Shown here one piece after another: positions 49,197 to 57,000 of a DNA stretch of 64,000 bases. The notes below the pieces were generated by a model that worked only from the letters and a program-made list of their open reading frames with translations, was not told the origin of the DNA and searched no databases. The stretch's first letter is position 1. Each line of letters begins with the position of its first letter. A program made the translations under genes and the position numbers. Source of the DNA: Bradyrhizobium nitroreducens (GTDB lineage: Bacteria > Pseudomonadota > Alphaproteobacteria > Rhizobiales > Xanthobacteraceae); NCBI RefSeq assembly GCF_002776695.1, contig NZ_LFJC01000003.1, positions 5,328,091 through 5,392,090 on the forward strand, read 5' to 3'.

Positions 49197-50540
49197 CTAC
49201 TCCGTCGAGTCGAAATCCTCTTCCTTGGTGCCGAGCAGCGACACGAGCGTGCGCAGGCCGGAATCGAGTTGCTCGAAGGTGGGCGGGGCGATCGCGAGGC
49301 GCACCGCGTTCGGGGCATGGCCGTGGGCGATCGCGAAGGTGGAGGACGGCGTCAGCGCGATGCCGCGCCGGGCCGCCGCGGCGACGAAGGTCTGCGAGCG
49401 CCAATGCGGCGGCAGCGTCAACCACAGATGATAGGCGCGGGTGTCGGCGGTGATCTGGTAGCCGGCGAGCAGCCGTGCCGCGGTCTGCTGGCGGCGCGCG
49501 GCGTCGATGCGCTTGAGCCGCGTCAGCTCGGCGACGGTGCCGTCGGCCATCAGCCGTTGTCCGGAGGCAAGGGCGTGGCCGGAGGCGATCCAGCCGCCGG
49601 TGCGGACCGCGCTCATCACGCTTTCGCGCAGATGCGGCGGCGCGACCAGGATGCCGAGCGCAAGGCCGGGCGCGACCTTCTTGGACAGGCTGTCGATCAC
49701 GATGCAGCGGTCCGGCCCGAGGGCTGCCAGCGGCGTGTCGTCGGCGAGGAAGCCATAGACGGCATCCTCGATGATGGTGAGATCGAGCTTCTCGGCAACG
49801 CGCATGATGTCGGCGCGTCGCGTCGCGTTCATGGTGACGCCGAGCGGGTTCTGGATGATCGGCTGCAGATACAGCGCCGACAGATGTGCCTCGCGATGTG
49901 CCTTCTGGATGGCGTCGGGCCGCGCGCCGAATTCATCCATCGGGATCGGGACCAGCGTGATGCCGAGCCGCGCGGCGATGCTCTTGACGTAGGGATAGGT
50001 CAGCGCCTCGACGCCGCAGCGGCCGCCGGTGGGGACGAGCGCTGCGAGCGCGGCCGCGAGCGATTGCTTGCCGTTGGCGGTGAACACGATCTGCTCGGCT
50101 TGCGGCGCGAAGTCCTTGCGGGCGAGATAGGTGGCGGCGGCATTGCGCGCGCTCTTGGTGCCGGTGCTGGTCGAGACGCGCAGCGCGGATTCCAGTGCGT
50201 CGACGCGCTCGAGCCCCGCAAGGCTCTTGGCGATCATCGCCCATTGCTGCGGCAATAACGGATAATTGACCTCGAAGTCGATCCGCGCATCGCGCGGCTC
50301 GCTCAAGGCTTCGACCTCGCGCCTGATGGCGCCGGAGATGAAGGTGCCGCGTCCGACTTCGCCGACGACGAGGCCGCGACGAAGCAATTCCGTATAAACA
50401 CGGCTCGCAGTCGAGACCGCGATGCCACGGTCATAGGCAAAATTGCGCTGCGGCGGCAGCCGGTCGCCGGGCCTTAACGTGCCGTTAGAGATATCCGAGG
50501 CAATGGCATCGGCAAGCTTCACGTACTCGAACTTGGACAT
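49197..50540 (-). CDS. MocR-family GntR/aminotransferase transcriptional regulator
   Basis: 447 residues. The N-terminal GntR winged helix (about 1-70: LADAIASDISNGTLRPGDRL, AVSTASRVYTELLRRGLVVG) is fused to a fold-type I aminotransferase-like domain (about 100-430). The Schiff-base lysine lies in VIDSLSKKVAPGLALG. MocR regulators use PLP to sense vitamin B6, amino acids or amines and often regulate the adjacent divergent gene or themselves. Inverted repeats just upstream of its ATG look like its own operator. Confidence 0.92.
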   Translation of the reverse strand: MSKFEYVKLADAIASDISNGTLRPGDRLPPQRNFAYDRGIAVSTASRVYTELLRRGLVVGEVGRGTFISGAIRREVEALSEPRDARIDFEVNYPLLPQQWAMIAKSLAGLERVDALESALRVSTSTGTKSARNAAATYLARKDFAPQAEQIVFTANGKQSLAAALAALVPTGGRCGVEALTYPYVKSIAARLGITLVPIPMDEFGARPDAIQKAHREAHLSALYLQPIIQNPLGVTMNATRRADIMRVAEKLDLTIIEDAVYGFLADDTPLAALGPDRCIVIDSLSKKVAPGLALGILVAPPHLRESVMSAVRTGGWIASGHALASGQRLMADGTVAELTRLKRIDAARRQQTAARLLAGYQITADTRAYHLWLTLPPHWRSQTFVAAAARRGIALTPSSTFAIAHGHAPNAVRLAIAPPTFEQLDSGLRTLVSLLGTKEEDFDSTE

Positions 50541-50541
50541 T

Positions 50542-50590
50542 ATTGCACCGAGAGCAATGTTTTACTTGCTCCGAGAAGTGTACTGGAGCA
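50542..50590. promoter_or_regulatory. Two palindromes upstream of the MocR gene
   Basis: ATTGC-N7-GCAAT (50542-50558) abuts the start codon, and TGCTCC-N12-GGAGCA (50567-50590) lies 26 bp upstream. Both are perfect in the arms. Candidate autoregulatory operators of the MocR protein, inferred only. Confidence 0.45.
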
Positions 50591-50727
50591 TTTAAGTTCC
50601 ATCAAGGTCCATGATTGAGCCGAGGAGAGCGAGAGCAATCCGACGGCAAATGAGGTGCAGACGCTGACAAGCGTCCGCGCCAACGGCAATTGCTTCGCCG
50701 TGTGGACCGACAGGCCGGAGAAGAAAC

Positions 50728-50964
50728 ATGACCACCATCTCGCAAACTGCCGGGCGGAGCTTACGCCCATCCTCCTCGAGCGGATTTCTTGCAACGCTCG
50801 TCACCGCCGCCTATGCGCTGTTCGATCGCCTGGAGCGCCGTACCGCCGTCAAGACGCTGAACGAGCTCGACGACCGCGCCCTGCGCGACATCGGGATCAC
50901 GCGCAGCCAGATCGAGGACGCGGTGTACGGCCAGTTCAAGACCGAGCTGACGCGCTACCTCTAA
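50728..50964 (+). CDS. DUF1127 small protein
   Basis: A 78-residue protein with the C-terminal DUF1127 motif LNELDDRALRDIGITRSQIE and a helical N-terminus. Small DUF1127/YjiS-like Arg-rich proteins of alphaproteobacteria affect RNA turnover or phosphate/carbon homeostasis in some species. No stronger assignment. ATG follows GAGAAGAAAC. Divergent from the MocR gene. Confidence 0.85.
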   Translation: MTTISQTAGRSLRPSSSSGFLATLVTAAYALFDRLERRTAVKTLNELDDRALRDIGITRSQIEDAVYGQFKTELTRYL

Positions 50965-50984
50965 GCTTGGGTTGAGCGGGCGTC

Positions 50985-51135
50985 GCTGCTCGCTCTCGTG
51001 TCCCGGACGCGGTGCGGCACGTAGTGACGCTCCGCAGAGCCGGGACCCAGCAGGCCACGGCATTCGCTGCAACGTGGGCCCCGGCTCTGCAGCGCACCGC
51101 TGAAGTAGCGCTGCGCTGCGTCCGGGGCACGAGCG
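50985..51135. repeat. Intergenic repeat (CGGAC/CCGGGACC type)
   Basis: A GC-rich array with complementary segments around CCCGGACGCGG (51002-51012) and CGCTGCGCTGCGTCCGGGGCAC (51110-51131). It starts the roughly 1.1-kb gene-free stretch behind the DUF1127 gene. Confidence 0.55.
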
Positions 51136-51164
51136 CATCGTTTGAAGACGCACTGTCTCAACAT

Positions 51165-51251
51165 CGTCATTGCGAGCGCAGCGAAGCAATCCAGAATCCC
51201 TCCGCGGAAAGACCCTGGATTGCTTCGTCGCAAGAGCTCCTCGCAATGACG
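51165..51251. repeat. Palindromic repeat (CGTCATTGCGAG...CTCGCAATGACG)
   Basis: Perfect 12-bp outer arms (51165-51176, 51240-51251), with an inner GAAGCAATCCAG/CTGGATTGCTTC pair. Second copy of the 17528-17592 family. Confidence 0.8.
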
Positions 51252-51300
51252 TGGTGATGGCGTCGATCCTTCAACTCGCATCTCACTCTGCAGACGGTTC

Positions 51301-51388
51301 GTAGGATGGGTAGAGCACTTGCGAAACCCATCATGCTTTCCCTGCGGACGAAAGGTGATGGGTTTCGCTTCGCTCTACCCATCCTACG
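51301..51388. repeat. Palindromic repeat (GTAGGATGGGTAGAGC)
   Basis: Perfect 16-bp arms GTAGGATGGGTAGAGC (51301-51316) and GCTCTACCCATCCTAC (51373-51388). Related to 33912-34001. Confidence 0.8.
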
Positions 51389-51439
51389 GCTTCCAGACAT
51401 GCCTTCGCATCCTCGCGGCGCATTTCGCCCGAGCTTTGC

Positions 51440-52020
51440 TTCGATGCCTCACCCTCTCATGAAAGAGGGCGCAGGGAAGACCGGGAGCCGGTTGGCTCCC
51501 ATGGACCGCCATGCCAAGGGCAGACTGCGTGCGCTTCGTGCATAGCGGAGAACAGGGCAACCGGAGCATCCCGGCCTTCCCTGCGCAGTGGCTTTACGGC
51601 TTATGTCGTGCTCTCCCCGGGGAGCGTTGCACTATTGCCCCCGTCGCCTTGCGGATGGCTGACGCGCTTGCCCGGTTGAGCAATACACATCACCACAAGA
51701 CTTGGCGCACAGACCCCCGGGCGCCAGGACCACACGATTTTGCCGTACGCCGATCGCACCGGTCGTGTGCGCGACGGCTTTGCTCACAGTTGCCTGCCCT
51801 GCAAAACCCTTCGCGCCGATGCCATCGGCGTCCACCGCCGCCCAGCCCGCGTTCGTGACGATCGCGATACGCCCCTCTTCGTTGGGCCGGGTTGCGGCGA
51901 TGCATACGCCCTTTCCGAATTTCGGTAAAGTAGAATATTTTCGGGCGCGTGGATTGACCGACCAATTGGGTGTTTTGCCTGTCGGGCAACGCAAGGGATT
52001 GTGGCCCGGTCGAACCGGCC
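51440..52020. repeat. Putative multicopy Bradyrhizobium intergenic element
   Basis: About 580 bp of compositionally mixed sequence with no convincing coding frame. It includes a segment around TTACGGCTTATGTCGTGCTC, a later TACGGTAAAGTAGAATATTTTCG-like AT-rich stretch (51915-51945) and TTGGGTGTTTTGCCTGTCGG. I recall similar composite sequence as a recurrent intergenic element in Bradyrhizobium genomes; this is from memory and not proven here. Confidence 0.4.
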
Positions 52021-52081
52021 GTCGGCACAAACGAAAGGCCCACCGTTCGTGACGAACGGTGGGCCCGATCGCGGGCGGTGC

Positions 52082-52363
52082 TTACCAGCGATAGCCGCCG
52101 GTCAGCGTGCCGTTGTTGTTGCCCTCAGGGCCGACATCGCCCTGTGTCGAGCTCGGGGTCGGATGGTTGGTGCCGTTGAGCGCGCCATAGGGCTCCGCGA
52201 CGCCAGGATAGTATGCGCGCGGCTGAACCGGTTCGTAGGCGGGCGCGGTGCGGTCCCAGCCGGCGCGTGAGCCGTTCCAATCATAGCCCTGCGCCGAGGC
52301 TGCCGCCGTGCCGGCGACGAGTGATGCCGTGATCAGGCAGAGGAGTTTTGACTTGTTCTGCAT
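52082..52363 (-). CDS. Small exported protein under an EcfG-type promoter
   Basis: 93 residues with a signal peptide (MQNKSKLLCLITASLVAGTA, cleavage near SAQG) and a short hydrophilic Tyr/Gly/Pro-rich mature chain (YDWNGSRAGW, NGTNHPTPSSTQGDVGPEG). No family recognised. The ATG at 52363 follows AAGGAG. A perfect stress-type promoter sits 31 bp upstream, so it is probably induced by general stress. Confidence 0.78.
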   Translation of the reverse strand: MQNKSKLLCLITASLVAGTAAASAQGYDWNGSRAGWDRTAPAYEPVQPRAYYPGVAEPYGALNGTNHPTPSSTQGDVGPEGNNNGTLTGGYRW

Positions 52364-52393
52364 GCGAGGTGCTCCTTGCTTGTGTCGGGAGCC

Positions 52394-52418
52394 AACGGTT
52401 GCACTGCGGGGGCGTTCC
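52394..52418 (-). promoter_or_regulatory. EcfG-type promoter, minus strand
   Basis: On the minus strand GGAAC (complement of 52414-52418), a spacer of exactly 16, and CGTT (complement of 52394-52397). The predicted start near 52387 leaves a roughly 24-nt leader that contains the AAGGAG site of the exported-protein gene. Confidence 0.75.
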
Positions 52419-52546
52419 GGAACCGGGCCGGCGGGCGCGATCAACTCCGATCAACTGGTTATGAAGCGCGGGCACCCGAACGAAGCGACGTCAGCGGTCG
52501 GTCGCGGGCGTTCTTGCCGCACCGGTTCCCGCGTTAATCCCGTGCC

Positions 52547-52561
52547 TTAACCAATAATTAA
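52547..52561. promoter_or_regulatory. TTAA-N7-TTAA CtrA-like box
   Basis: TTAA-CCAATAA-TTAA, a perfect half-site spacing, in an AT-rich stretch about 90 bp upstream of the exported-protein gene starting at 52648. It could equally be chance in AT-rich DNA. Confidence 0.4.
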
Positions 52562-52647
52562 TTATAGGTTTGCGGGTGGGTGACAGCCCGGCCTAGCGTA
52601 GCTGCGGGGAGCCGCGATCGCTTAAGCCAAACGAGTTGGTGCGTATC

Positions 52648-53091
52648 ATGACCTATCGAATGCATGGGGCCTTGCTCGCCTCGTTCAGCGCAGCCGCGCT
52701 GCTTCTCAGTTCCACTGACAGTTTTGCCAGACCCGGCGGCGCCGCACCGCAGGGCCTCGCGGCTGTGCCCTCCGGCACTGTCGCGCGTCCGCCGATTGCG
52801 CCGGGTGCCCGGTTCCACCGGCGCAACCCCTTCGTGTACTGGCCTGGCGGCGGCGGCTTCTACTACGACGGCGCCGGCTACAGCCAGCCGTTCGTCGATG
52901 CGCAGCCGCCGGTCTCCACCGACGTCCGCTATACCTACACCTATGACGTCCCGTGGGACTGGTCGCATCGCTTCCCGCCAAACGTCGTGCCGTCCGACCG
53001 GCCCTATGTGCCGAGCTGCCCGACGGAGCAGGTGACGGTTCCCGGCCGCGGCGGGGTCGAGCACACCGTCAACATCACGCGCTGCTACTGA
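52648..53091 (+). CDS. Small exported protein, unknown function
   Basis: 147 residues with a signal peptide (about 1-29, ending SFA). The mature chain is rich in Pro, Gly and Tyr (FYYDGAGYSQPFVD, RYTYTYDVPWDWSHRFPPNV) and ends HTVNITRCY. The two Cys near the end (CPTEQVTVPGRGG, TRCY) may form a disulfide. No family recognised. An in-frame TTG at 52636 is less likely than the ATG at 52648. Confidence 0.75.
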   Translation: MTYRMHGALLASFSAAALLLSSTDSFARPGGAAPQGLAAVPSGTVARPPIAPGARFHRRNPFVYWPGGGGFYYDGAGYSQPFVDAQPPVSTDVRYTYTYDVPWDWSHRFPPNVVPSDRPYVPSCPTEQVTVPGRGGVEHTVNITRCY

Positions 53092-53094
53092 GAT

Positions 53095-53937
53095 CTAGCC
53101 AAGTTCAAAGCTGGTTACGCCGAAGACCCGGTCGATGCGCAGCGGCGCGATCGGCCCGGTGTACATCCGCGCCGTCTCGAACACGGGCTTAAGCCCGAGC
53201 GTGGCTGCGAGAGCGATGGCCTCGGGATTGACGGCGGGGACATCGAGGAAGACTTCGCCGCCACCAGCACGCGGCAGCAAGGCCTGCACGATCGCCTCCG
53301 CCGCCGCGCCGTCGTCGGCGACGAGCGGGCCGATCTTGCAGCCGGTCCGGCAGGGCCGGATCACGCCCCATGCTTTGAGCTTGCCGTCACGCAGTAGCGC
53401 GCGGCCGACATGGCCCGAGGTGTTGATCCAGGCGCGCAGGAAGGTGCTGCGCCGGGCCGGGAAGACGGTGGCGTCGTCGGCCTCCACGAGCGCAAGGGGG
53501 ATCGTGTCGAGCGTGACGACATCGGCGGGCGGCTTCACGGGCGCGGCGGCGATGCCGCCATAGCGGATATTGGCATAGGCCAGCTGGAAGCCGGACTTTC
53601 TGTAATTGTCCTGCTGTGCGACGACGCCGTCGAGCCCGATCACGCGCGCGCCGGCATGCGCGATCGCCGCGTTCCAGATGCGCAGGCCGTGGCCGGAGCC
53701 GCGAAAGTCTTCGCGCACGATGTAGAAGCCGAGGAAAGCAAAGCGGTCGTCGTAATTGACGCAGGAGACGGTCGCGACCGGCTCGCCGTCGATCTCGCCG
53801 ACGAAGAAGCCTTGCGGGTCGGGTACAGCGAAGCAGGCGGCATCGCAGTGGCCCGGATTCCAGCCCTCGGCCGCGGCCCAGTCGATGGCGAGGGAGATCT
53901 CCTCGGCGCGCAGATTGCGGATCAGCAAATCACTCAT
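53095..53937 (-). CDS. GNAT-family N-acetyltransferase
   Basis: 280 residues. The N-terminal GNAT fold (about 1-135) has the acetyl-CoA binding motif YIVREDFRGSGHGLRIWNAA. The C-terminal half (about 140-280) is a second acetyltransferase-like module (LVADDGAAAEAIVQALLPRA, FLDVPAVNPEAIALAATLGL) as in YitH/HolE-type proteins. It probably acetylates a small amine or protein N-terminus; substrate not predictable. Confidence 0.85.
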   Translation of the reverse strand: MSDLLIRNLRAEEISLAIDWAAAEGWNPGHCDAACFAVPDPQGFFVGEIDGEPVATVSCVNYDDRFAFLGFYIVREDFRGSGHGLRIWNAAIAHAGARVIGLDGVVAQQDNYRKSGFQLAYANIRYGGIAAAPVKPPADVVTLDTIPLALVEADDATVFPARRSTFLRAWINTSGHVGRALLRDGKLKAWGVIRPCRTGCKIGPLVADDGAAAEAIVQALLPRAGGGEVFLDVPAVNPEAIALAATLGLKPVFETARMYTGPIAPLRIDRVFGVTSFELG

Positions 53938-54038
53938 GACGGATCCCTTCGACCATGGACCTGCTGACAGGTCTGGCGGTAGAAGGCCCCATGATAGGCC
54001 GGGCCGGCGGCTCGCCTCAACACAAGGGATGATCGGTC

Positions 54039-54743
54039 ATGGCAGCAGAGAAGGTCGCGCTCGTCACCGCGGGCGGCAGCGGCATGGGGGCAGGGGCTGC
54101 ACGGCGGCTGGCGGCCGACGGCTTCCGCGTCGCGATCCTGTCGTCCTCCGGCAAGGGCGAAGCGCTCGCGGCCGAGCTCGGCGGTTTCGGCGTCACCGGC
54201 TCGAACAAGTCGAATGACGACCTGAAGCGTCTGGTCGACGGCGCCATGACGAAATGGGGACGCATCGACGTTCTCGTCAACAGCGCCGGCCACGGGCCGC
54301 GGGCGCCCATCACCGAGATCACCGACGAGCAATGGCACACCGGGCTCGACACCTATCTGCTCAACGTGATCCGTCCGACGCGGCTGGTGACGCCGATCAT
54401 GCAGGCGCAGAAGGACGGCGCCATCATCAACATCTCGACGGCCTGGGCGTTCGAGCCGAGCGCGATGTTTCCGACCTCGGCGGTGTTCCGTGCCGGGCTC
54501 GCCGCCTTCACAAAAATCTTCACCGACGCCCATGCGGCCGACAACATCCGCATGAACAACGTGCTGCCGGGCTGGATCGACAGCCTGCCGCAGCAGGATG
54601 CGCGCCGCGACAGCGTGCCGATGAAGCGCTACGGCACGGTCGAGGAGATCGCGGCGACGATCGCGTTCCTGGCCTCCGACGGCGCGGCCTACATCACCGG
54701 CCAGAACATCCGCGTCGATGGCGGCCTGACGCGCTCGGTCTGA
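54039..54743 (+). CDS. SDR family protein with altered active site
   Basis: 234 residues of Rossmann SDR fold. The cofactor loop is TAGGSGMGAGAARRLA and the NAG-like NSAGHGPRAP is present. After IINISTAW the position of the catalytic YxxxK is occupied by SAVFR (Ser147-Arg151, aligned on the following AGLAAFTK), so both Tyr and Lys are absent. The C-terminus GAAYITGQNIRVDGGLT is normal. It may be a non-catalytic or atypical SDR. The substrate is unknown. Confidence 0.85.
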   Translation: MAAEKVALVTAGGSGMGAGAARRLAADGFRVAILSSSGKGEALAAELGGFGVTGSNKSNDDLKRLVDGAMTKWGRIDVLVNSAGHGPRAPITEITDEQWHTGLDTYLLNVIRPTRLVTPIMQAQKDGAIINISTAWAFEPSAMFPTSAVFRAGLAAFTKIFTDAHAADNIRMNNVLPGWIDSLPQQDARRDSVPMKRYGTVEEIAATIAFLASDGAAYITGQNIRVDGGLTRSV

Positions 54744-55011
54744 GCCGGGAGATTTGAATCGCGTTCGCGCCTCCTTGTCGTGATGCGACAGGGGCGCGCG
54801 TGGTGCGTCGCCGATCAAGGGTGAGGCGTGGCTCTCGGGGCACACTCCTCATCTGTTCGCATGAGGTAAGGCGCACACTACGCCACAGTCCCTATGAACT
54901 TCGTCGCTGCCCAAGACGAGCCGCGGCGCTCGCCCTATGCCCTCACTGCGCCGGTTTCTATCGGCGCGCATTCGAAACGCGAGGTCAATCGCGTGGGGCA
55001 AGGAGATTGGA

Positions 55012-55836
55012 ATGAACAAGTTTTGGCTGGCGATCGCGTCGGTTGTACTGGGTGCCGCATCCGCGCAGGCGGCCGACCTTGCGGCGCATTACACCAAGGC
55101 GCCGGTGATGGCGCCGGTCTATAACTGGACCGGCTTCTACGTCGGCGGCAATGTCGGCGGGCAATGGGGCAGCGCGAACCCGGAGACCACCACGCTGTTT
55201 CCGGTGGCCGCCTATTTCGCGAACTCGAGCGTGCCCGCGATCGCAGCGGTCGGCGCCCAGCACATCAACAGCTCCGGGGTGACCGGCGGCTTTACCGCCG
55301 GCTACAACTGGCAGGTCAACAACGCCGTGCTCGGCCTCGAAGGCGACATCAACTATTTCGGCTTCAAGGGCAGTGCGAGCCGCACGGGGGTGTATCCCTG
55401 CTGCGCGCCTGATAATTTCACCATTAATTCCTCGGTCTCGGCCGATTGGCTCGCCACCATTCGCGGCCGCATCGGCTTCCTCGCGACACCGAGCTGGCTG
55501 ATTTACGCCACCGGCGGTGCCGCCATCGCCGAGGTCAAGGGCAATTTCAACTTCACCGACAGCTTCGCAGGCGCGACCGAATCCGGAGCGATCCGGGATA
55601 CCCGCGTTGGCTGGACGGCAGGCTTTGGCGGCGAATACGCCGTGGGCAACGGCTGGTCGTTGAAGGCGGAATATCTCTACGTCGATCTCGGCCGCAGCAG
55701 CGTGACCAGCAACAATCTCAACGTCGGTGGGCCGTTGCCGGCCCAGACCTTCACACATTCGGTCGATCTCAAGTCGAACATCGCGCGCGTCGGCGTGAAC
55801 TACAAGTTCGGCGGACCCGTCGTCGCCAGGTACTGA
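55012..55836 (+). CDS. Outer-membrane beta-barrel protein, Omp25/31-like
   Basis: 274 residues with a signal peptide (about 1-20, ending AQAA). The start of the mature chain is WTGFYVGGNVGGQWG, the hallmark of the alphaproteobacterial Omp25/31-like porins. Other features: GGFTAGYNWQVNNAVLGLEG, WLATIRGRIGFLATPSWLIY, AGFGGEYAVGNGWSLKAEYL, and the last strand ending VGVNYKFGGPVVARY. Internal CC residues occur in YPCCAPDN. A terminator follows at 55863-55888. The ATG at 55012 is preceded by AAGGAG. Confidence 0.92.
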   Translation: MNKFWLAIASVVLGAASAQAADLAAHYTKAPVMAPVYNWTGFYVGGNVGGQWGSANPETTTLFPVAAYFANSSVPAIAAVGAQHINSSGVTGGFTAGYNWQVNNAVLGLEGDINYFGFKGSASRTGVYPCCAPDNFTINSSVSADWLATIRGRIGFLATPSWLIYATGGAAIAEVKGNFNFTDSFAGATESGAIRDTRVGWTAGFGGEYAVGNGWSLKAEYLYVDLGRSSVTSNNLNVGGPLPAQTFTHSVDLKSNIARVGVNYKFGGPVVARY

Positions 55837-55862
55837 TCTGTCCCGGTCCCATCCTGGTGCGG

Positions 55863-55888
55863 AAAGCCCCGGCTCGGCCGGGGCTTTT
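55863..55888 (+). terminator. Rho-independent terminator after the OMP gene
   Basis: The stem AAAGCCCCGGC/GCCGGGGCTTTT with loop TCG is followed by CATTTTG. Perfect arms. Confidence 0.9.
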
Positions 55889-55942
55889 CATTTTGCAGCT
55901 CGGCTCGCGTGCGAAGCCGGCAGATACAAACTAAGCCAATCA

Positions 55943-55997
55943 GCTAACAATCATTGACGCACGCCGCACGGCGTGTATAGTTAGCTTCATGGCTAAC
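55943..55997 (+). promoter_or_regulatory. ArsR-pair promoter and operator; transcript appears leaderless
   Basis: A sigma70-like TTGACG (55954-55959), 16-bp spacer and TATAGT (55976-55981) place transcription start at about 55988, directly at the ATG (55989). AGCTAAC (55943-55949) and its inverse GTTAGCT (55980-55986) flank and overlap the promoter; another GGCTAAC overlaps the start codon (55991-55997). Confidence 0.65.
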
Positions 55998-56375
55998 AAA
56001 TTATCCCAGCTCGACCAGGTCTTCGCAGCGCTCGCCGATCCCACAAGGCGGGCGATCGTGATGCGGTTGTGTGCCGGCGAAGCCTCTGTCGGCGAGCTCG
56101 CCGATCCCTTCGCCATGGCGCTGCCGAGCTTCATGAAACACATCCACGTGCTGGAGACGAGCGGGCTCGTCCAATCCGAGAAGAGCGGCCGCGTGCGCAC
56201 CTGCCGGCTCAGTCCCGATGCGCTGCTCGGCGCGGAGGACTGGTTCCAGCAGCAGCGCGCGATCTGGGAGGCACGGCTCGACCGGTTCGAAGCCTATGTG
56301 ATGAAGCTGAAGAAAGAGAAGGAGCAGGCGGCCGCCAAACGGCCGTCCCGCACAGCGAGGAAGAAAGGTTCCTGA
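55989..56375 (+). CDS. ArsR-family winged-helix regulator
   Basis: 128 residues. The winged helix (about 1-95) is FAALADPTRRAIVMRLCAGE, VGELADPFAMALPSFMKHIH, LETSGLVQSEKSGRVRTCRL. The C-terminal helix and tail are Lys-rich. No CxC metal site is visible, so it is the metal-independent type that usually pairs with an SRPBCC gene. The downstream SRPBCC gene starts 2 bp after its stop. It likely represses both genes through the palindrome at its own promoter. Confidence 0.92.
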   Translation: MANKLSQLDQVFAALADPTRRAIVMRLCAGEASVGELADPFAMALPSFMKHIHVLETSGLVQSEKSGRVRTCRLSPDALLGAEDWFQQQRAIWEARLDRFEAYVMKLKKEKEQAAAKRPSRTARKKGS

Positions 56376-56377
56376 CG

Positions 56378-56869
56378 ATGACGAGTTCTGCCAATCCCGC
56401 TCTGTCGCAATGGTCGCTCGACCGCGAGATCGTGATGTCGCGCGTGATCGACGCACCCCGCGATCTCGTGTTCGAGGCGTGGTCCGACCCCAAGCATCTG
56501 CCGCAATGGTTCGGGCCGAAGGGATTCAAGGTCGAGACCTTCGAGATCGACGTCCGCGTCGGCGGCGTCTGGCGCTTCAACATGATCGGCCCCGACGGCA
56601 CGGTCTATCCGAACCGCATGCGCTTCCGCCGCATCGAGCGGCCGTCGCTCATGGAGATGGATCACGGCACCGACCAGGACGACGATCCCGGCATGTTCCG
56701 CTTCACCGTCACCTTTGCCGAGCAGAGCAACGGCAAGACCGTGCTGATGATGCGTCAGCTGGCCTCGAGCACCGCGCAGCGCGACGGCATGATCGGCTTC
56801 GGCGCCGTCGAATACGGCTATCAGACGCTGGACAAGCTCGCGGCCTATGTGGCTGGCATGAAGCGGTAA
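56378..56869 (+). CDS. SRPBCC/AHSA1-family protein
   Basis: A 163-residue START/Bet v 1-like domain of the AHSA1 type. Core segments are VMSRVIDAPRDLVFEAWSDP, LPQWFGPKGFKVETFEIDV, GGVWRFNMIGPDGTVYPNR and the C-terminal helix GYQTLDKLAAYVAGMKR. The family binds hydrophobic ligands; this subgroup is normally co-transcribed with ArsR regulators of unknown stress or solvent responses. Operon with the preceding gene. Confidence 0.92.
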   Translation: MTSSANPALSQWSLDREIVMSRVIDAPRDLVFEAWSDPKHLPQWFGPKGFKVETFEIDVRVGGVWRFNMIGPDGTVYPNRMRFRRIERPSLMEMDHGTDQDDDPGMFRFTVTFAEQSNGKTVLMMRQLASSTAQRDGMIGFGAVEYGYQTLDKLAAYVAGMKR

Positions 56870-56882
56870 GCCAAGGTCTAGT

Positions 56883-56968
56883 CGTCATGCCCGGGCTTGT
56901 CCCGGGCATCCACGTTATTCGTGCTGCGCGGTTGGGCGTGGATGGCCGGGACAAGCCCGGCCATGACG
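56883..56968. repeat. Palindromic repeat (CGTCATGCCCGGGC)
   Basis: CGTCATGCCCGGGCTTGTCC...GGACAAGCCCGGCCATGACG with outer arms at 56883 and 56968, between the SRPBCC gene and the convergent binding-protein gene. A similar type to the other palindromes in the window. Confidence 0.75.
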
Positions 56969-57000
56969 AGAGGAGTGGGAACGGCGCCTAACCCGCAAAC

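Noticed and set aside
50470..50500. TTAACGTGCCGTTAG, close to a CtrA box.
   Set aside because: The second half is TTAG and the site lies within the MocR coding region.
51440..52043. Several 100-130-residue frames in the repeat island.
   Set aside because: They conflict with each other, lack ribosome-binding sites and follow the repeated sequence, so they are more likely products of the element's composition.
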